Positions 17,769 through 29,735 are shown, counted from the first letter of the stretch. The stretch: DNA of 64,000 bases from Verrucomicrobiaceae bacterium (GCA_027486585.1 JAIXOU010000011.1:1-64000); one strand, 5' to 3'. Translations and numbers: made by a program. The notes: generated by a model not told the origin, from the letters alone.

Positions 17769-18940
17769 TCAGTGCTGCCCTTTACCTCGCTTGGCGTTAC
17801 GTGGCGCGGCATCGCTTGCAGACACTGCTGCTTGCAGGGGCTCTGGCTTTGGTGATCGCATTGCCGCTTTGCCTGCGTGTGCTCGTCCAGACCACTGAGC
17901 TGGCCATGCGTCATCGTGCTGTCTCGACGCCTCAATTGATCGGTGCTCGTGGCAGTGCGCTGGATCTGATGCTCACTGCCCTGTATTTTAAGAGACAGCC
18001 GCTGCCGCCGATCACGATGATGCATTTGCAGGGGCTTCGAGAGTCTGGTTTGGGCAAAGCGATTCCCCTAGATGTGAGATTTCATGCGCAGGAGTCGCCG
18101 ATTATTGGAACCGAGATCGATTACTTTGGCTTTCGTGGTCTTCATCTGGCTACGGGTCAAATGATCACTCGTCTTGGCGACTGCGTGCTCGGAGCGCGGG
18201 TCGCTCAGCGCCGGGGGCTGAAGCCTGGAGATGCGCTTTTTTCATCACAAGAACAGGTCTTCGATATCGCCGGTGTGTATCCTTTGAAGATGCGGATCAG
18301 AGGTATCTTAGCCGCAAATGGCACGCCAGATGATGACGCCATCTTTGTGGATCTGAAGACGGTTTGGCTCATCCAAGGGCTGGCCCATGGGCATGACGAC
18401 GTCGTAGCGACAAAGGATGCCGTGCTTAAAACGGAGTCGGGTAACACCGTCGCCAACGCCAGTGTGCGCATGTTCAATGAAGTCACCGAAGCGAACTTGA
18501 ACGGCTTTCATTTTCATGGTGATCAGTCAGGGTATGAAATCAGCGCCATCATCGTGGTGCCCAAGGATGCCAAGGCTGAGGCGCTGCTGGCGGGGCGCTA
18601 TTTAAAAAGTACGAGCCCTGTGCAACTCATCCGCCCGAGTGAAGAATTTGATGCGCTTATGAATACGCTTTTTCAGGTGCAGACATTGGCTCTTGCCGTC
18701 ATGGCGCTCACCCTCGGGGCCGCCCTTGCCATTGCGGCTCTGGTTTTTGCCCTTTCCTTCAGACTGCGCCGTCGAGAATTCGCCACACTCGGGGATGTCG
18801 GTGTTTCACCCTTTGCGCTGACTTTGACGAAGCTATTTGAGGTCGTGATCGTCGGTGCCGGTGGAGTGATTATTGCCGCTAGTTTAACGCTCTTGGTGCA
18901 GATCAATGCTCCATCATGGGTGCGTTGGTTGCTTGCCTGA
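17765..18940 (+). CDS. FtsX-like ABC transporter permease
   Basis: This 391-residue permease is coupled to the ATPase through an ATGA overlap. It has one N-terminal helix (about 17-38), a large periplasmic domain (about 40-290) and three C-terminal helices, the usual topology of MacB/LolC/FtsX permeases. Such pairs work in lipoprotein release or mechanotransmission. The substrate is unknown, and no membrane-fusion protein is nearby. Confidence 0.85.
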   Translation: MISAALYLAWRYVARHRLQTLLLAGALALVIALPLCLRVLVQTTELAMRHRAVSTPQLIGARGSALDLMLTALYFKRQPLPPITMMHLQGLRESGLGKAIPLDVRFHAQESPIIGTEIDYFGFRGLHLATGQMITRLGDCVLGARVAQRRGLKPGDALFSSQEQVFDIAGVYPLKMRIRGILAANGTPDDDAIFVDLKTVWLIQGLAHGHDDVVATKDAVLKTESGNTVANASVRMFNEVTEANLNGFHFHGDQSGYEISAIIVVPKDAKAEALLAGRYLKSTSPVQLIRPSEEFDALMNTLFQVQTLALAVMALTLGAALAIAALVFALSFRLRRREFATLGDVGVSPFALTLTKLFEVVIVGAGGVIIAASLTLLVQINAPSWVRWLLA

Positions 18941-18961
18941 GGTTGCCGCAGGAGCCTAAGT

Positions 18962-20287
<1,326 letters not shown>

Positions 20288-20636
20288 GGAAGTTAAAGAA
20301 TCTCAGGGCTTGGCACGAGGCGATGACGAGCCCGCTTGAAAGCTAGGCCCTCTTTTCGAACTGGCAAGTCTAGTCCGATCCTGGCCAAGGGCTATTTAGG
20401 GGTGCCCGTTGTCAGAACTTCAAGCAGTACCATGAATCAGCCTGGAGTATCTAGTTTTGAAACACATGAATGAAATTCATCAAAGGCACGAATAGGATTC
20501 AAGCCATCTTTCATTTCCGTCGGGCCAATTGGCACGCACACGGCTCAGTCTTTTTGTGTCTGAATCATCCCTGATTCTCATTTCTCCCTACAGCCGCCGC
20601 GTAGCCAAACTCAACAAAACAACACCCAACACCGAG
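20288..20636. promoter_or_regulatory. control region of the nitrate block (candidate operators)
   Basis: This is the divergent intergenic region before the porin gene. It contains ATGAAT-GAA-ATTCAT (20466-20480) and a hairpin GAATCA-TCCC-TGATTC (20562-20577) 60 bases before the porin ATG. Both are plausible regulator sites or leader structure, but no named consensus (NtrC, NarL, NasR) was matched. Confidence 0.4.
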
Positions 20637-22016
20637 ATGAAAAAAACAGCACTCCTCTTGCTTGCTTCGGCTTCATATGGCCTAGCCGGCACTCCCGCTG
20701 CTACCCCAGCAGCTCCCGCTCCACTCCCGCCTCCGGGATACGCCCCGATCACTTTTCTTGACGGAAAGCTGACCGTGGATTTCCAAGAAAAAATGCGTTT
20801 CGAAGCTCGTGAGAACAACTTCGATTTCAATAATGCAGTCAATGGCCCTCAAGATGCGTCATGGTTGCTTCAACGCTTCCGACTCGGGCTTGGCTACGCA
20901 GTCACACCATGGTTCAAGCTCTATGTGCAAGGACAAGACGTTCGTGAACTTGGTGGTAGCCGTGCAAACAACATTGGAGAAGCTAACAGCTTTGCCACAG
21001 AAGGTGATGACAATTTTGATATCCTTAAAGCATACGTGCAGCTCGGTGATATCAAGAAGGGTTTCAGTGCGACTGTTGGCCGTCAATTCTTGTCTTATGG
21101 TGATCAGCGTCTTGTGGGGCCACTTGAGTGGTTGAACCAAGCGCGCACGTTTGATGCAATCAAACTGCGCTATGCTGGAGCCTCCTTCGCCTTGGATGTT
21201 TTCACTTCAAGCCCAGTATCGTTTGAGAACAATAAATGGAACACCTCACAAGTGTTCGACGGCAATAACGCTCAAGACTCCGTTTTTAGTGGTATTTACC
21301 TCGCCACTCAATGGGTGCCGATTAATACCACAACAGACTTCTATGTTTTCCATCAAGGAAACCAGGGCGTCAGGGACCTGGACAGCAGCTACTTTACCTT
21401 CGGAACGTTGTGGAAAGGCGACCCAAAGAAACTCAATGGCTTTGATTATAGCATGGAAATGGCCTACCAATCGGGCGAGGTTTTAGGTCGTGATTTGAGC
21501 GCCTTCGCCGGAAACTGGGGCTTCGGATACAACATCGATCATGCCTGGAAGCCACGTATCGGCGTTCAATACAATTATGCTACAGGTGACGACAACGCTG
21601 CTGATGCTGACATCAATTCGTTCCAAAATCTCTATCCTACAAACCATCTCTTTTACGGTTTCATGGATACGACCGCCTGGTCCAATATGCAAAACCCTCA
21701 GCTGAATCTCAGTATCCAGCCGACCAAAAAACTTAAGCTCAGTCTTGATTACCACCTTTATTGGAATGCAGACAACAGTGACGGCTGGCGCCGAGTCAAT
21801 AACGTAACAGAAGTTCGCAATAACGGCAGAGCATCTAGCAAGTTCCGTGGGCAAGAAATCGATTTGATCGCTACCTACAAGTACAACCCACATGTGGGTT
21901 TCCAAGCTGGCTATTGTTACTTCCTGCCCGGTGACTATCTCACAGAAAGCCCTACCAGAACTGGTGGTGATGACTCAGCTCACTTTGCCTACATGCAGGT
22001 TCAAATCGATTTCTAA
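20637..22016 (+). CDS. alginate_export-type outer-membrane porin
   Basis: This 459-residue secreted protein has a signal peptide (MKKTALLLLASASYGLAG) followed by a Pro/Ala linker and a beta-barrel-like sequence with alternating aromatic/polar strands (for example FKLYVQGQDVREL, FRLGLGYAVTPWF). It ends in an aromatic residue (VQIDF), the usual C-terminus for Bam-dependent barrels. The frame is open to 20529, but MKKT at 20637 is the clear start. Position at the head of the nitrate genes, 30 bases before the flavoprotein, suggests nitrate or nitrite uptake. The substrate is an inference. Confidence 0.8.
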   Translation: MKKTALLLLASASYGLAGTPAATPAAPAPLPPPGYAPITFLDGKLTVDFQEKMRFEARENNFDFNNAVNGPQDASWLLQRFRLGLGYAVTPWFKLYVQGQDVRELGGSRANNIGEANSFATEGDDNFDILKAYVQLGDIKKGFSATVGRQFLSYGDQRLVGPLEWLNQARTFDAIKLRYAGASFALDVFTSSPVSFENNKWNTSQVFDGNNAQDSVFSGIYLATQWVPINTTTDFYVFHQGNQGVRDLDSSYFTFGTLWKGDPKKLNGFDYSMEMAYQSGEVLGRDLSAFAGNWGFGYNIDHAWKPRIGVQYNYATGDDNAADADINSFQNLYPTNHLFYGFMDTTAWSNMQNPQLNLSIQPTKKLKLSLDYHLYWNADNSDGWRRVNNVTEVRNNGRASSKFRGQEIDLIATYKYNPHVGFQAGYCYFLPGDYLTESPTRTGGDDSAHFAYMQVQIDF

Positions 22017-22046
22017 CTGCACTCATCTCTCAAGCCGCTCTGACAG

Positions 22047-23663
22047 ATGAAGATTGTTCCACTTATTCCTGATAACGCTCCGTTCACTGTTGAACAGCGT
22101 GCGTGGCTCAATGGCTTTCTTGCCGGAGTCTTGAATCGTGGTACGCCAGCTCCTGGCAGTGCCACCTTGGAAGAGAAACAACCTCTGCTGATCGCCTTCG
22201 GCAGTCAGAGCGGCAATGCGGAAAGTTTGGCCAAGCGGCTGGCCAGGGAAGCATCGGGTCGGGGTTTCGCAGCGCGAGCTGCGGGCCTCGATTCGCTGCA
22301 ACCAGCCGACCTTGTTAAAGATAAAAACGTTCTTCTCATCACTAGCACATGGGGGGAAGGGGAGATGCCTGATAACGCCATTTCTTTTTGGGATAGCCTC
22401 AATCAAAACGGCAGCAGCCCAAAACTAGAGGGTGTCCAATACAGTGTTCTGGCCCTCGGCGACATGAACTATGGAGACACCTTTTGCCTTGCCGGTAAAA
22501 ATCTCGATAAACGCCTCGCCGAGCTTGGGGCTAATCGCATCGTCGATCGTGTGGATTGCGATGTCGAATTTGATGATCTAGCCAAAAAATGGTCCAGTAC
22601 AGCCTTCACGATTCTCAGTGGTAAAAAAGAAACTGTTGCGGCGGACGAGCCAGAAGACGCATGTTTTTCCAAGAAGAAACCATTTCAAGCAACCCTGCTT
22701 TCTAAGACTAATTTAAACACCAAAGGCAGCAGTAAAGATACCCGCCATATCGCATTCTCATTGGCAGGCAGTGGTTTAACGTATGAAGTCGGAGATGCCC
22801 TCGGCGTCTTCGTTCAGAATTGCCCTGACGTGGTGGATTCCGTCATTGCCTCGCATGGCTTCGATTCGCAATCAGAGGTCAGCTTGCCTGATAGCGGATC
22901 AGTGCCTTTGCGTGAGGCTCTCATGAAGCATTACGAAGTTCGTCACTTGTTTGGGAAGACACCTAAAGTCGGTCTAACGCTGGCCGCCTTCATTGAAAAT
23001 CTGCGTAAACTTCAGCCTCGTCTGTATTCCATCGCCTCCAGTCTGAAGGCTCATCCTGAAGAAGTGCATCTTTGCGTAGCCGCCGTGCGCTACAATAAAG
23101 AAGGAATCGAGCATAAAGGTGTCGCCTCAACCTTCCTTGCCGACCGACTTGCACTCGGGGAAACGACCGGTCTTTTTTTTCATGCCGCCAATCATTTTCG
23201 TTTGCCGAGCGATCTGACCAAGCCGGTCATCATGGTGGGGCCAGGAACAGGTATTGCCCCATTTCGTGCCTTCCTTGAAGAACGTGAAGCTACGGCTGCC
23301 CCTGGCAAGAATTGGCTCTTCTTCGGTGATCAAAAACGCGACACCGATTTTCTTTATCATGATCAAATCACTGAGTGGTTGAAGAAAGGCACACTCACGC
23401 GACTGGACACCGCCTTTAGTCGTGATCAGGAAGAAAAGATTTACGTTCAAACACGCATGATCGAAGCCGCTAGCGAACTCTGGCATTGGCTGGAACAAGG
23501 GGCTCACTTGTATGTCTGTGGCGACGCTAAACTCATGGCCAAAGATGTGGAGGCAGCCTTGCATGAAATCATTCAAAGCGCGGGCAATAAAACAGCCGAC
23601 GAAGCCATCGCTTACGTCGCCCAAATGAAGAAAGACAAACGCTATGCTCGTGATGTCTATTGA
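22047..23663 (+). CDS. CysJ-like diflavin reductase (flavodoxin + FAD/NAD domains)
   Basis: This 538-residue electron-transfer flavoprotein resembles the sulfite reductase alpha subunit. It has a flavodoxin domain (about 45-185, GSQSGNAESLAKRL), an FAD domain (RLYSIASS) and a NADPH-binding segment (GPGTGIAPFRAFLEER). The first 30 residues carry a segment EQRAWLNGFLAGV that also occurs in the next siroheme enzyme. It probably passes NADPH electrons to the NirA-like protein. The hicAB pair starts just after the stop, on the opposite strand. Confidence 0.88.
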   Translation: MKIVPLIPDNAPFTVEQRAWLNGFLAGVLNRGTPAPGSATLEEKQPLLIAFGSQSGNAESLAKRLAREASGRGFAARAAGLDSLQPADLVKDKNVLLITSTWGEGEMPDNAISFWDSLNQNGSSPKLEGVQYSVLALGDMNYGDTFCLAGKNLDKRLAELGANRIVDRVDCDVEFDDLAKKWSSTAFTILSGKKETVAADEPEDACFSKKKPFQATLLSKTNLNTKGSSKDTRHIAFSLAGSGLTYEVGDALGVFVQNCPDVVDSVIASHGFDSQSEVSLPDSGSVPLREALMKHYEVRHLFGKTPKVGLTLAAFIENLRKLQPRLYSIASSLKAHPEEVHLCVAAVRYNKEGIEHKGVASTFLADRLALGETTGLFFHAANHFRLPSDLTKPVIMVGPGTGIAPFRAFLEEREATAAPGKNWLFFGDQKRDTDFLYHDQITEWLKKGTLTRLDTAFSRDQEEKIYVQTRMIEAASELWHWLEQGAHLYVCGDAKLMAKDVEAALHEIIQSAGNKTADEAIAYVAQMKKDKRYARDVY

Positions 23664-23667
23664 ACCA

Positions 23668-23910
23668 TTAAAGCTTCATCTCTCTCAGGATGAAGTCCAC
23701 ACTGGTGCTCCTTTGAAGAGCCACCTCATGCAATATGCTAGAAAACGTACCAATTTTGATCGGTTTGTGATTGGGGACGGTAACCGAGTGGACTCTAGGT
23801 TCATCACATTTCAATATCATGTGAGAACCAACTTGGCGGTGCAATTTGTATCCAAGTCTACTCATTGCTCTAGTCAATTCTGCACCCGAAATAGTTCGAG
23901 GCACTTTCAT
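23668..23910 (-). CDS. hicA: HicA-family mRNA interferase toxin
   Basis: This 80-residue protein has the HicA double-stranded RNA-binding-like fold and the catalytic histidine (His30 in VGSHMIL). The C-terminal VPNHKPIKIGTF is typical of the family. It overlaps hicB by four bases, downstream of it on the same (-) strand, and its end lies four bases from the end of the flavoprotein gene. The toxin cleaves mRNA, and its partner neutralises it. Confidence 0.85.
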   Translation of the reverse strand: MKVPRTISGAELTRAMSRLGYKLHRQVGSHMILKCDEPRVHSVTVPNHKPIKIGTFSSILHEVALQRSTSVDFILREMKL

Positions 23911-24134
23911 GCAGCTGCTTCCATGATGCGATCTTCCTCAAGGTGTAATCGTATTCTGCCGGGCTTTAGTTCTGCCTCCAAAAAATGGCAAAATACCGCA
24001 TCGCGGACCATCGTTTCCATTTCCTCCCACGAGTCTCCTTGTGTGGCTATCAAGCCAGTTGGCAAGCGACAATCAGCGGTGAAACCACCCTCTTCAGCTG
24101 GACGGACTCGAAAGGTCAATTCTAAATCGTTCAT
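23907..24134 (-). CDS. hicB: HicB-family antitoxin
   Basis: This 75-residue protein is the HicB-type partner. It has the partial RNase H-like N-domain (GGFTADCRLPTGLIATQGD) but no obvious C-terminal DNA-binding region, so it is a short form. The order antitoxin-then-toxin with an ATGA overlap fits the type. Its start codon lies three bases from the NirA start on the other strand, so the two 5' ends nearly abut. Confidence 0.82.
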   Translation of the reverse strand: MNDLELTFRVRPAEEGGFTADCRLPTGLIATQGDSWEEMETMVRDAVFCHFLEAELKPGRIRLHLEEDRIMEAAA

Positions 24135-24137
24135 GTC

Positions 24138-25907
24138 ATGAGTATTACCTCAGAGCCTTTTAAATCAAGTACAGCGATCACTTCAACATCAACTGAGGAC
24201 TTTTCTTCGGAACAGAAACGTTACCTCGAAGGCTTCTTTGCAGGCGTCGCGGCTGGTGGGGTTAGCTTTGGGGACTTGAGTGCTGCGCCAGCTCTTGCGG
24301 TGGTGGCGGGTCCTGCATTGGATGAATTGACCAAAGAAGAGCGCATTAAGCGCGAGTTGTATCCCTTTGATGCCATCGAGCAGTTGGTTATGGATGCACG
24401 GTGGAATGCAAAGCCAGATGCTGAGTCGGTTTTTCGTTACAAGTGGAATGGGCTTTTTTGGCTGAATCCAGTGAAGGATGGCTACATGTGTCGACTACGG
24501 ATTCCGGGAGGTGTGGTGAAAAGCTATCAACTGCGCGAGATCGCAGCCATCGCCAGTGAACTCACCACAGGTTACATTCAAATCACGACTCGTAATAATT
24601 TTCAAATTCGTCTCATCGAACCCAAAAATTGCCCTGAAGTCCTGCGTCGAATTCAAGGCTGTGGGCTGCATTCCAAAGGCGCTGGTGCCGACAATATCCG
24701 CAACATTACCATGAATCCGTGTGCGGGTTATGATCCCTATGAGATCATTGATGTGCGGCCGTTCGTGAATGAACTAGCAACGCTGATCATCGGTTCAAAA
24801 GAGTTCTATGATCTGCCTCGGAAATTCAACATCGCTTATGATGGCGGAGGACTGATCTCGGCAGTTGAGGATACCAATGACATCGGGGCTAGCGCAGTGA
24901 AAGTTGGAGAGAATGCTGAAGGCGTCGAACTGGGGGTTTACTTCCGCATCGCTCTCGGTGGTGTCACAGGACATCAGACATTTGCCAGTGATTGGGGTGT
25001 GCTCGTGAAGCCTGAGCAGCTCAATGATGTGATGGTGGCTCTACTGCGCGTTTTCATTGCCTTTGGTGATCGGACCAATCGTAAAAAAGCCCGTTTCAAG
25101 TATGTTATTGAAGATAAGGGTTTAGACGGCGTTTTGTTGGAAGCTGAGAAGCTTCTCAAGTTTAAATTGATACGCCTTGCCGCAGATTCAGTCATTCAAG
25201 AAAAACGCAGATTCTCTCAGCAAGGACATTCTCATGTCGGCACTTATCCGCAGAAGCAAGAGGGACTGGTTTATGTCGGTGCTATCGTTCCTGTGGGACA
25301 AATGACGGCCAAGCAGCTCACGCGATTAGCTGATCTGGCTGATAGTTATGGCACGGGTGAAGTGCGTCTGACGGTGTGGCAAAATGTCATCATTCCCAAT
25401 GTCAAAACGGCCTATGCCGCGACATTGGCAAAGTCACTGAAGAAGCTTGGCTTTCCTTGCGAGACCTCGACGCTTCGCAATGGCTTCATTGCCTGCACTG
25501 GCAGCAAATATTGTAAATTTGCGGCGACGGATACCAAAGGACATGCCATTGCCATGATGGATTACTTGGACAAGCGAGTGAAGCTGGACACTCCCATCAA
25601 TGTGCATTTCACTGGTTGTGCACACAGTTGCGCTCAACATTTCATGGGAGACATCGGCCTTCTCGGGACTAAAGTGAAGACTGAAAGTGGGGAAGGTTAT
25701 CACATCACTGTTGGTGGTGGTTTTGGCGAAAATCGTAAGATCGGACGTCAGGTGCTAAGTGGTGTGCCGATAGAAAGTTTGGGCAGCACCTTGGAAGTCA
25801 TGCTGAAGGCGTACATGAAAGGACGGCACGAGAATGAGAGCTTTCACGCCTTTTGCAATCGACACACGGTCGGCGAGTTGCAAGTAGCCTTTGACGCTGC
25901 GGCCTAA
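24138..25907 (+). CDS. nirA: NirA-like siroheme nitrite/sulfite reductase
   Basis: This 589-residue enzyme should reduce nitrite to ammonium, or sulfite, using siroheme and a [4Fe-4S] cluster. The ligand pattern is C453-x5-C459 (CTGSKYC) and C494-x3-C498 (CAHSC), with the ferredoxin-like half-domains before it. Context (nitrate reductase downstream, flavoprotein upstream) favours nitrite. The N-terminus EQKRYLEGFFAGV resembles that of the flavoprotein. Position 24138 is the only ATG available before residue 80. hicAB lies antisense just upstream, so the ribosome site overlaps hicB. Confidence 0.88.
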   Translation: MSITSEPFKSSTAITSTSTEDFSSEQKRYLEGFFAGVAAGGVSFGDLSAAPALAVVAGPALDELTKEERIKRELYPFDAIEQLVMDARWNAKPDAESVFRYKWNGLFWLNPVKDGYMCRLRIPGGVVKSYQLREIAAIASELTTGYIQITTRNNFQIRLIEPKNCPEVLRRIQGCGLHSKGAGADNIRNITMNPCAGYDPYEIIDVRPFVNELATLIIGSKEFYDLPRKFNIAYDGGGLISAVEDTNDIGASAVKVGENAEGVELGVYFRIALGGVTGHQTFASDWGVLVKPEQLNDVMVALLRVFIAFGDRTNRKKARFKYVIEDKGLDGVLLEAEKLLKFKLIRLAADSVIQEKRRFSQQGHSHVGTYPQKQEGLVYVGAIVPVGQMTAKQLTRLADLADSYGTGEVRLTVWQNVIIPNVKTAYAATLAKSLKKLGFPCETSTLRNGFIACTGSKYCKFAATDTKGHAIAMMDYLDKRVKLDTPINVHFTGCAHSCAQHFMGDIGLLGTKVKTESGEGYHITVGGGFGENRKIGRQVLSGVPIESLGSTLEVMLKAYMKGRHENESFHAFCNRHTVGELQVAFDAAA

Positions 25908-25924
25908 TTCATGATTTAAGACTT

Positions 25925-27538
25925 ATGATTTTTGATTCGGCAACTGATCCAGCGACGAGCGAAAGCTCTGCTTCTGGATTCGCGAATCCTAAACCAGATC
26001 TGATCCAGCAAGCGCTTCGTGAGCAGCAGACGCTGCAAACTCCCGTGGCTCTTTTTTCAGAGGAGTATGACTCGAAGGCAGTCAGAGACCGCTTCACGCA
26101 TCTCATTCCACTTTCAAAACCAAGTCTGGGTGAGCAATATGGCTTTGAAGTAAACCTCGATGCTTGCACTGGCTGCAAAGCTTGCGTAGCGGCCTGCCAC
26201 TCGCTCAATGGATTGGATGACGATGAATCCTGGCGCGATATGGGGCTGCTCGTTGGCACGCGTCTTCAGCCGTATCAACAAACGGTGACCACGGCCTGTC
26301 ATCATTGTGCCGAGCCTGCTTGTGCCGATGGTTGTCCAGTCCTTGCCTACGATAAAGATCCGATCACAGGCATTGTGAGACATTTGGATGATCAATGCAT
26401 AGGTTGCTCTTACTGCATCTTGAAGTGTCCTTATGATGTACCCAAGTTTAATTTCAAGCGTGGCATCGTGCGTAAATGTGACATGTGTCAAAGCAGGCTT
26501 GCTGACGGGGAGGCCCCAGCTTGCGTGCAGGCCTGTCCGAATGAAGCGATTAAGATTCAGGTGGTGAAGTTAGACGCAGTGCCAGATCGTGGAGAAATCA
26601 TTCCGGGTGCATTTGATTCCAGCTATACACGACCCACCACAACTTACTTGTCGGCAAAGCCCATCCCGCCTCAAGCAAAAGCCGCTGATGCAGGGGTTTT
26701 AAGATTGGAGAACGCTCATTTACCGCTGACTGTCATGTTGGTGCTTACACAAATGAGTGTCGGTTGTTTTCTCATCAATGCCTTGGCTGCATGGTTGGGT
26801 GCTGTGAACTTAAACGAAACGGGAATCCTTTCGTTGGTGGCATTCGTGATCGGTCTTGCGGGCATAGCCTTGAGTGTTCTGCATCTTGGTCAGCCCTTGA
26901 AGGCTTGGCGTGCTTTTCTAGGATGGCGGAAGTCGTGGCTTTCACGCGAGATCATTGCTTTTGGACTGTTTGCCAAGCTGGGGGCGCTTTGCATGGGGGC
27001 CTGGTGGTGGGGTGACTTTTCTTTGCTGCGCTGGGCCATCACCGTGGCCGCTGGTAGTGGTCTTTTAGCCGTCTTTACGAGTGTCATGGTCTATGTTGAT
27101 ACACGGCGTCCATTTTGGTCCATGAAGCTCACTGGCGGTAAGTTCTTTGGCACTACGCTGCTTTTAGGCACTGCTATACCTGGTATTGTTTGGGCCTGGA
27201 TGCAGGCTCCAGCAGCCCAGGTTGCTATTCCGGCGGCGCTCATTTTGCGCTGGTTGGTTTCTCTTTTCGAGATGAGAGAAATTCAGCGAGCCCGCAGTGA
27301 TCAGTCTAGCCCGTGGCATCTGAGTGCACGCGTTCTGACTGAAAAACTACCGCACTTGCTCAAAGCGCGTCGCATTATGCTGGCCATTGTGGGCGTTCTG
27401 TTGCCGACCATCATTTTTACGCAGTTTCATGTGCCGCTTATCTTTTCACTTTCCGTCGCCATCACGCTGGCTAGCCAGTTGATTGAGCGTTACTATTTCT
27501 TCACCGCTGCTGCTGGTAGCAAGATGCCAGGAAACTAA
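25925..27538 (+). CDS. fused DmsB-DmsC electron-transfer / membrane-anchor protein
   Basis: This 537-residue protein joins two subunits that are usually separate. Residues 78-215 hold four [4Fe-4S] clusters (C81/84/87/91, C125/128/133/137, C158/161/164/168, C185/188/200/204). The remainder (about 255-530) is a DmsC-like anchor with eight hydrophobic segments. It would carry electrons from quinol to the molybdopterin subunit, whose gene begins one base after its stop. This gives a membrane-attached, quinol-linked route for nitrate. Confidence 0.9.
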   Translation: MIFDSATDPATSESSASGFANPKPDLIQQALREQQTLQTPVALFSEEYDSKAVRDRFTHLIPLSKPSLGEQYGFEVNLDACTGCKACVAACHSLNGLDDDESWRDMGLLVGTRLQPYQQTVTTACHHCAEPACADGCPVLAYDKDPITGIVRHLDDQCIGCSYCILKCPYDVPKFNFKRGIVRKCDMCQSRLADGEAPACVQACPNEAIKIQVVKLDAVPDRGEIIPGAFDSSYTRPTTTYLSAKPIPPQAKAADAGVLRLENAHLPLTVMLVLTQMSVGCFLINALAAWLGAVNLNETGILSLVAFVIGLAGIALSVLHLGQPLKAWRAFLGWRKSWLSREIIAFGLFAKLGALCMGAWWWGDFSLLRWAITVAAGSGLLAVFTSVMVYVDTRRPFWSMKLTGGKFFGTTLLLGTAIPGIVWAWMQAPAAQVAIPAALILRWLVSLFEMREIQRARSDQSSPWHLSARVLTEKLPHLLKARRIMLAIVGVLLPTIIFTQFHVPLIFSLSVAITLASQLIERYYFFTAAAGSKMPGN

Positions 27539-27539
27539 C

Positions 27540-29735
27540 ATGATTAAATTGCCTGCCCTGACTTTTCGCGAGTGGACCGGCCCGTTGACGGCTGACCTAG
27601 TTCGCGAGCCATCAAAGTTTGGTTTGGGTCAGATTCCTTCTCGTTTGCTGCCGGATGCAACGACGAAAGCCATTTGTGGTTTTTGTTCTACAGGCTGTGG
27701 GTTGACCATTCATCTCAAAGACGGGGAGGCGATCAATCTCACACCTGATCCAGAATATCCTGTGAATCTGGGGGCAGCCTGTCCCAAGGGTTGGGAGGCA
27801 CTGAGCGTACTCGATGCCTCAGATCGGGCCATGATGCCATTGTTGCACGGTAAGCCGGTAGATTGGGATACTGCACTGCGTTTTTTTTGCGACAAAATGC
27901 GCGAGATTCAAGCCAAGCATGGTACTGAAGCGACCGCTTTTTTGAGCACCGGACAGATCATGTTTGAGGAGATGGCCTATCTGGGTGCCTTGGCTAAATT
28001 TGGTATGGGCATGATCCATGGGGACGGTAATACACGCCAGTGTATGGCTACGGCTGTGGCAGCTTATAAAGAAAGCTTTGGCTTTGATTCGCCGCCGTTC
28101 ACTTATGAAGATTTTGAGCAAAGTGATGTGCTCATTTTCATCGGTGCCAATCCCTGCATTGCGCATCCGATCATGTGGCAGCGGGTGCTGAAGAATAAGC
28201 GCAATCCTAAGATCATTGTCGTGGATCCGCGCAGCACGGAGACAGCGATGGCGGCAACACAGCATTATGCCATCCGGCCAAAAAGTGATTTGACGCTGCT
28301 TTACGGTATCGCCCATTTGTTGATTCGGGATCACAGTATCGATGAGGCGTTCATTGCTAAACACACCACTGGGTTTAATGACTTTGCTGACTTTGTTTTC
28401 GACTTCGCACCGGAGCGTGTGAGCGCTGAGACTGGACTGAGCCAGGCTCAGCTCATGCTTTTTGCCGACACGATTCGGAAAGGGACACCGCGAGTTTCAT
28501 TTTGGTGGACGATGGGAGTCAATCAGGGGCACCAAGCCACACGCACGGCGCAAGCCATCATCAATCTGGCGTTGATGACGGGGAACATTGGTAAGCCTGG
28601 CACGGGAGCAAACTCCATTACTGGACAGTGCAATGCAATGGGGTCACGGCTTTTTTCAAATACCACGAATCTGCTTGGTGGTCATGATTTCCGCAATGCC
28701 ATGCATCGTGAAAAGATCTCTCAAGCAACGGGTATTCCGGTCGGGCGTATTCCAGATCGGCCCAGCCTGGCCTATGATCAAATCATTCAAGCAGCTGATG
28801 AGGGGCAGGTAAAAGCCATCTGGTTTGTTGCCACGAATCCAAGTCATTCCTGGATCGATCAGAATGAGATGAATCGTGTGTTGGATAAGCTCGACTTCGT
28901 AGTTGTGCAGGACATGTATTGCAGCACAGAGACGGCTAAGCGGGCGCATCTAGTTCTTCCAGCAGCAGGCTGGGGAGAAAAAGAAGGCTGCTTCATTAAC
29001 AGTGAACGTCGTCTTGGATATAGCCCCAAAGTTCGGCGTGCTCCTGGTCAGGCTTTGGCTGATTTTCAGATCTTTAAACTCATCGCGCATTACTGGGGAT
29101 GTGAAGATCTCTTTCAAGAGTGGACGACTCCCGAAGCGGTGTTTCGAGTGCTTCAGCGTTGCTCTGAAGGTCAGCCGTGTGAGATCACTGGGATTGAGGG
29201 TTACGAGATGATTCGGAAGTCAGGCGGTGTTCAGTGGCCACTGACCAAAGTTCAGGTGGCAGACTTTCAATCTCAGATTCCTCAGCATCGGCGCTTATTT
29301 GTCGATGGCCGATTTTTCACTGCCGATCAACGAGCAAATTTTTGTTTTGTTGAGCCTGAGGCCCCGCCAGAGCAGCGCAGTGATGAGTATCCATTTATCC
29401 TTTTGACTGGACGCGGTAGTAGCGCGCAGTGGCACACGGAGACGCGAACGGGTAAATCCGCTGTGCTAAGCAAGATGAGTCCCCAGGAATTGATGCTGGA
29501 TATTCATCCGGCGGATGCCGATAAGCTGGGCCTAGTGGATGGAGCAGCGATACGTGTGATCTCACGACGTGCTGAACTCACAACCATGGTCCGCATTACC
29601 AACTGCGTCTCTGAAGGGCAGGTCTATCTGCCGATGCATGATTCACGGGTGAATCAGCTCACGCATGCTTCTTTTGATCCGCACAGCCGCCAGCCGAGCT
29701 ATAAGTACAGTGCAGTCCGACTGATACCTGCGTAA
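27540..29735 (+). CDS. molybdopterin nitrate reductase catalytic subunit (NasA-like)
   Basis: This 731-residue molybdopterin oxidoreductase has a [4Fe-4S] motif C46-x2-C49-x3-C53-x27-C81. A large MGD-binding body follows, and the C-terminal dinucleotide-binding domain is seen at [21 protein letters not shown] 27540 follows the DmsBC stop by one base; a longer frame starting at 27483 would overlap it. There is no Tat signal, so it acts in the cytoplasm. The assimilatory nitrate reductase role is inferred from the neighbouring NirA and porin genes. Confidence 0.88.
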   Translation: MIKLPALTFREWTGPLTADLVREPSKFGLGQIPSRLLPDATTKAICGFCSTGCGLTIHLKDGEAINLTPDPEYPVNLGAACPKGWEALSVLDASDRAMMPLLHGKPVDWDTALRFFCDKMREIQAKHGTEATAFLSTGQIMFEEMAYLGALAKFGMGMIHGDGNTRQCMATAVAAYKESFGFDSPPFTYEDFEQSDVLIFIGANPCIAHPIMWQRVLKNKRNPKIIVVDPRSTETAMAATQHYAIRPKSDLTLLYGIAHLLIRDHSIDEAFIAKHTTGFNDFADFVFDFAPERVSAETGLSQAQLMLFADTIRKGTPRVSFWWTMGVNQGHQATRTAQAIINLALMTGNIGKPGTGANSITGQCNAMGSRLFSNTTNLLGGHDFRNAMHREKISQATGIPVGRIPDRPSLAYDQIIQAADEGQVKAIWFVATNPSHSWIDQNEMNRVLDKLDFVVVQDMYCSTETAKRAHLVLPAAGWGEKEGCFINSERRLGYSPKVRRAPGQALADFQIFKLIAHYWGCEDLFQEWTTPEAVFRVLQRCSEGQPCEITGIEGYEMIRKSGGVQWPLTKVQVADFQSQIPQHRRLFVDGRFFTADQRANFCFVEPEAPPEQRSDEYPFILLTGRGSSAQWHTETRTGKSAVLSKMSPQELMLDIHPADADKLGLVDGAAIRVISRRAELTTMVRITNCVSEGQVYLPMHDSRVNQLTHASFDPHSRQPSYKYSAVRLIPA

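Noticed and set aside
20288-20636. Sigma-54 promoter for the nitrate block
   Set aside because: TTGGCAC occurs (20528-20535 region) but no TTGC at the required spacing follows.
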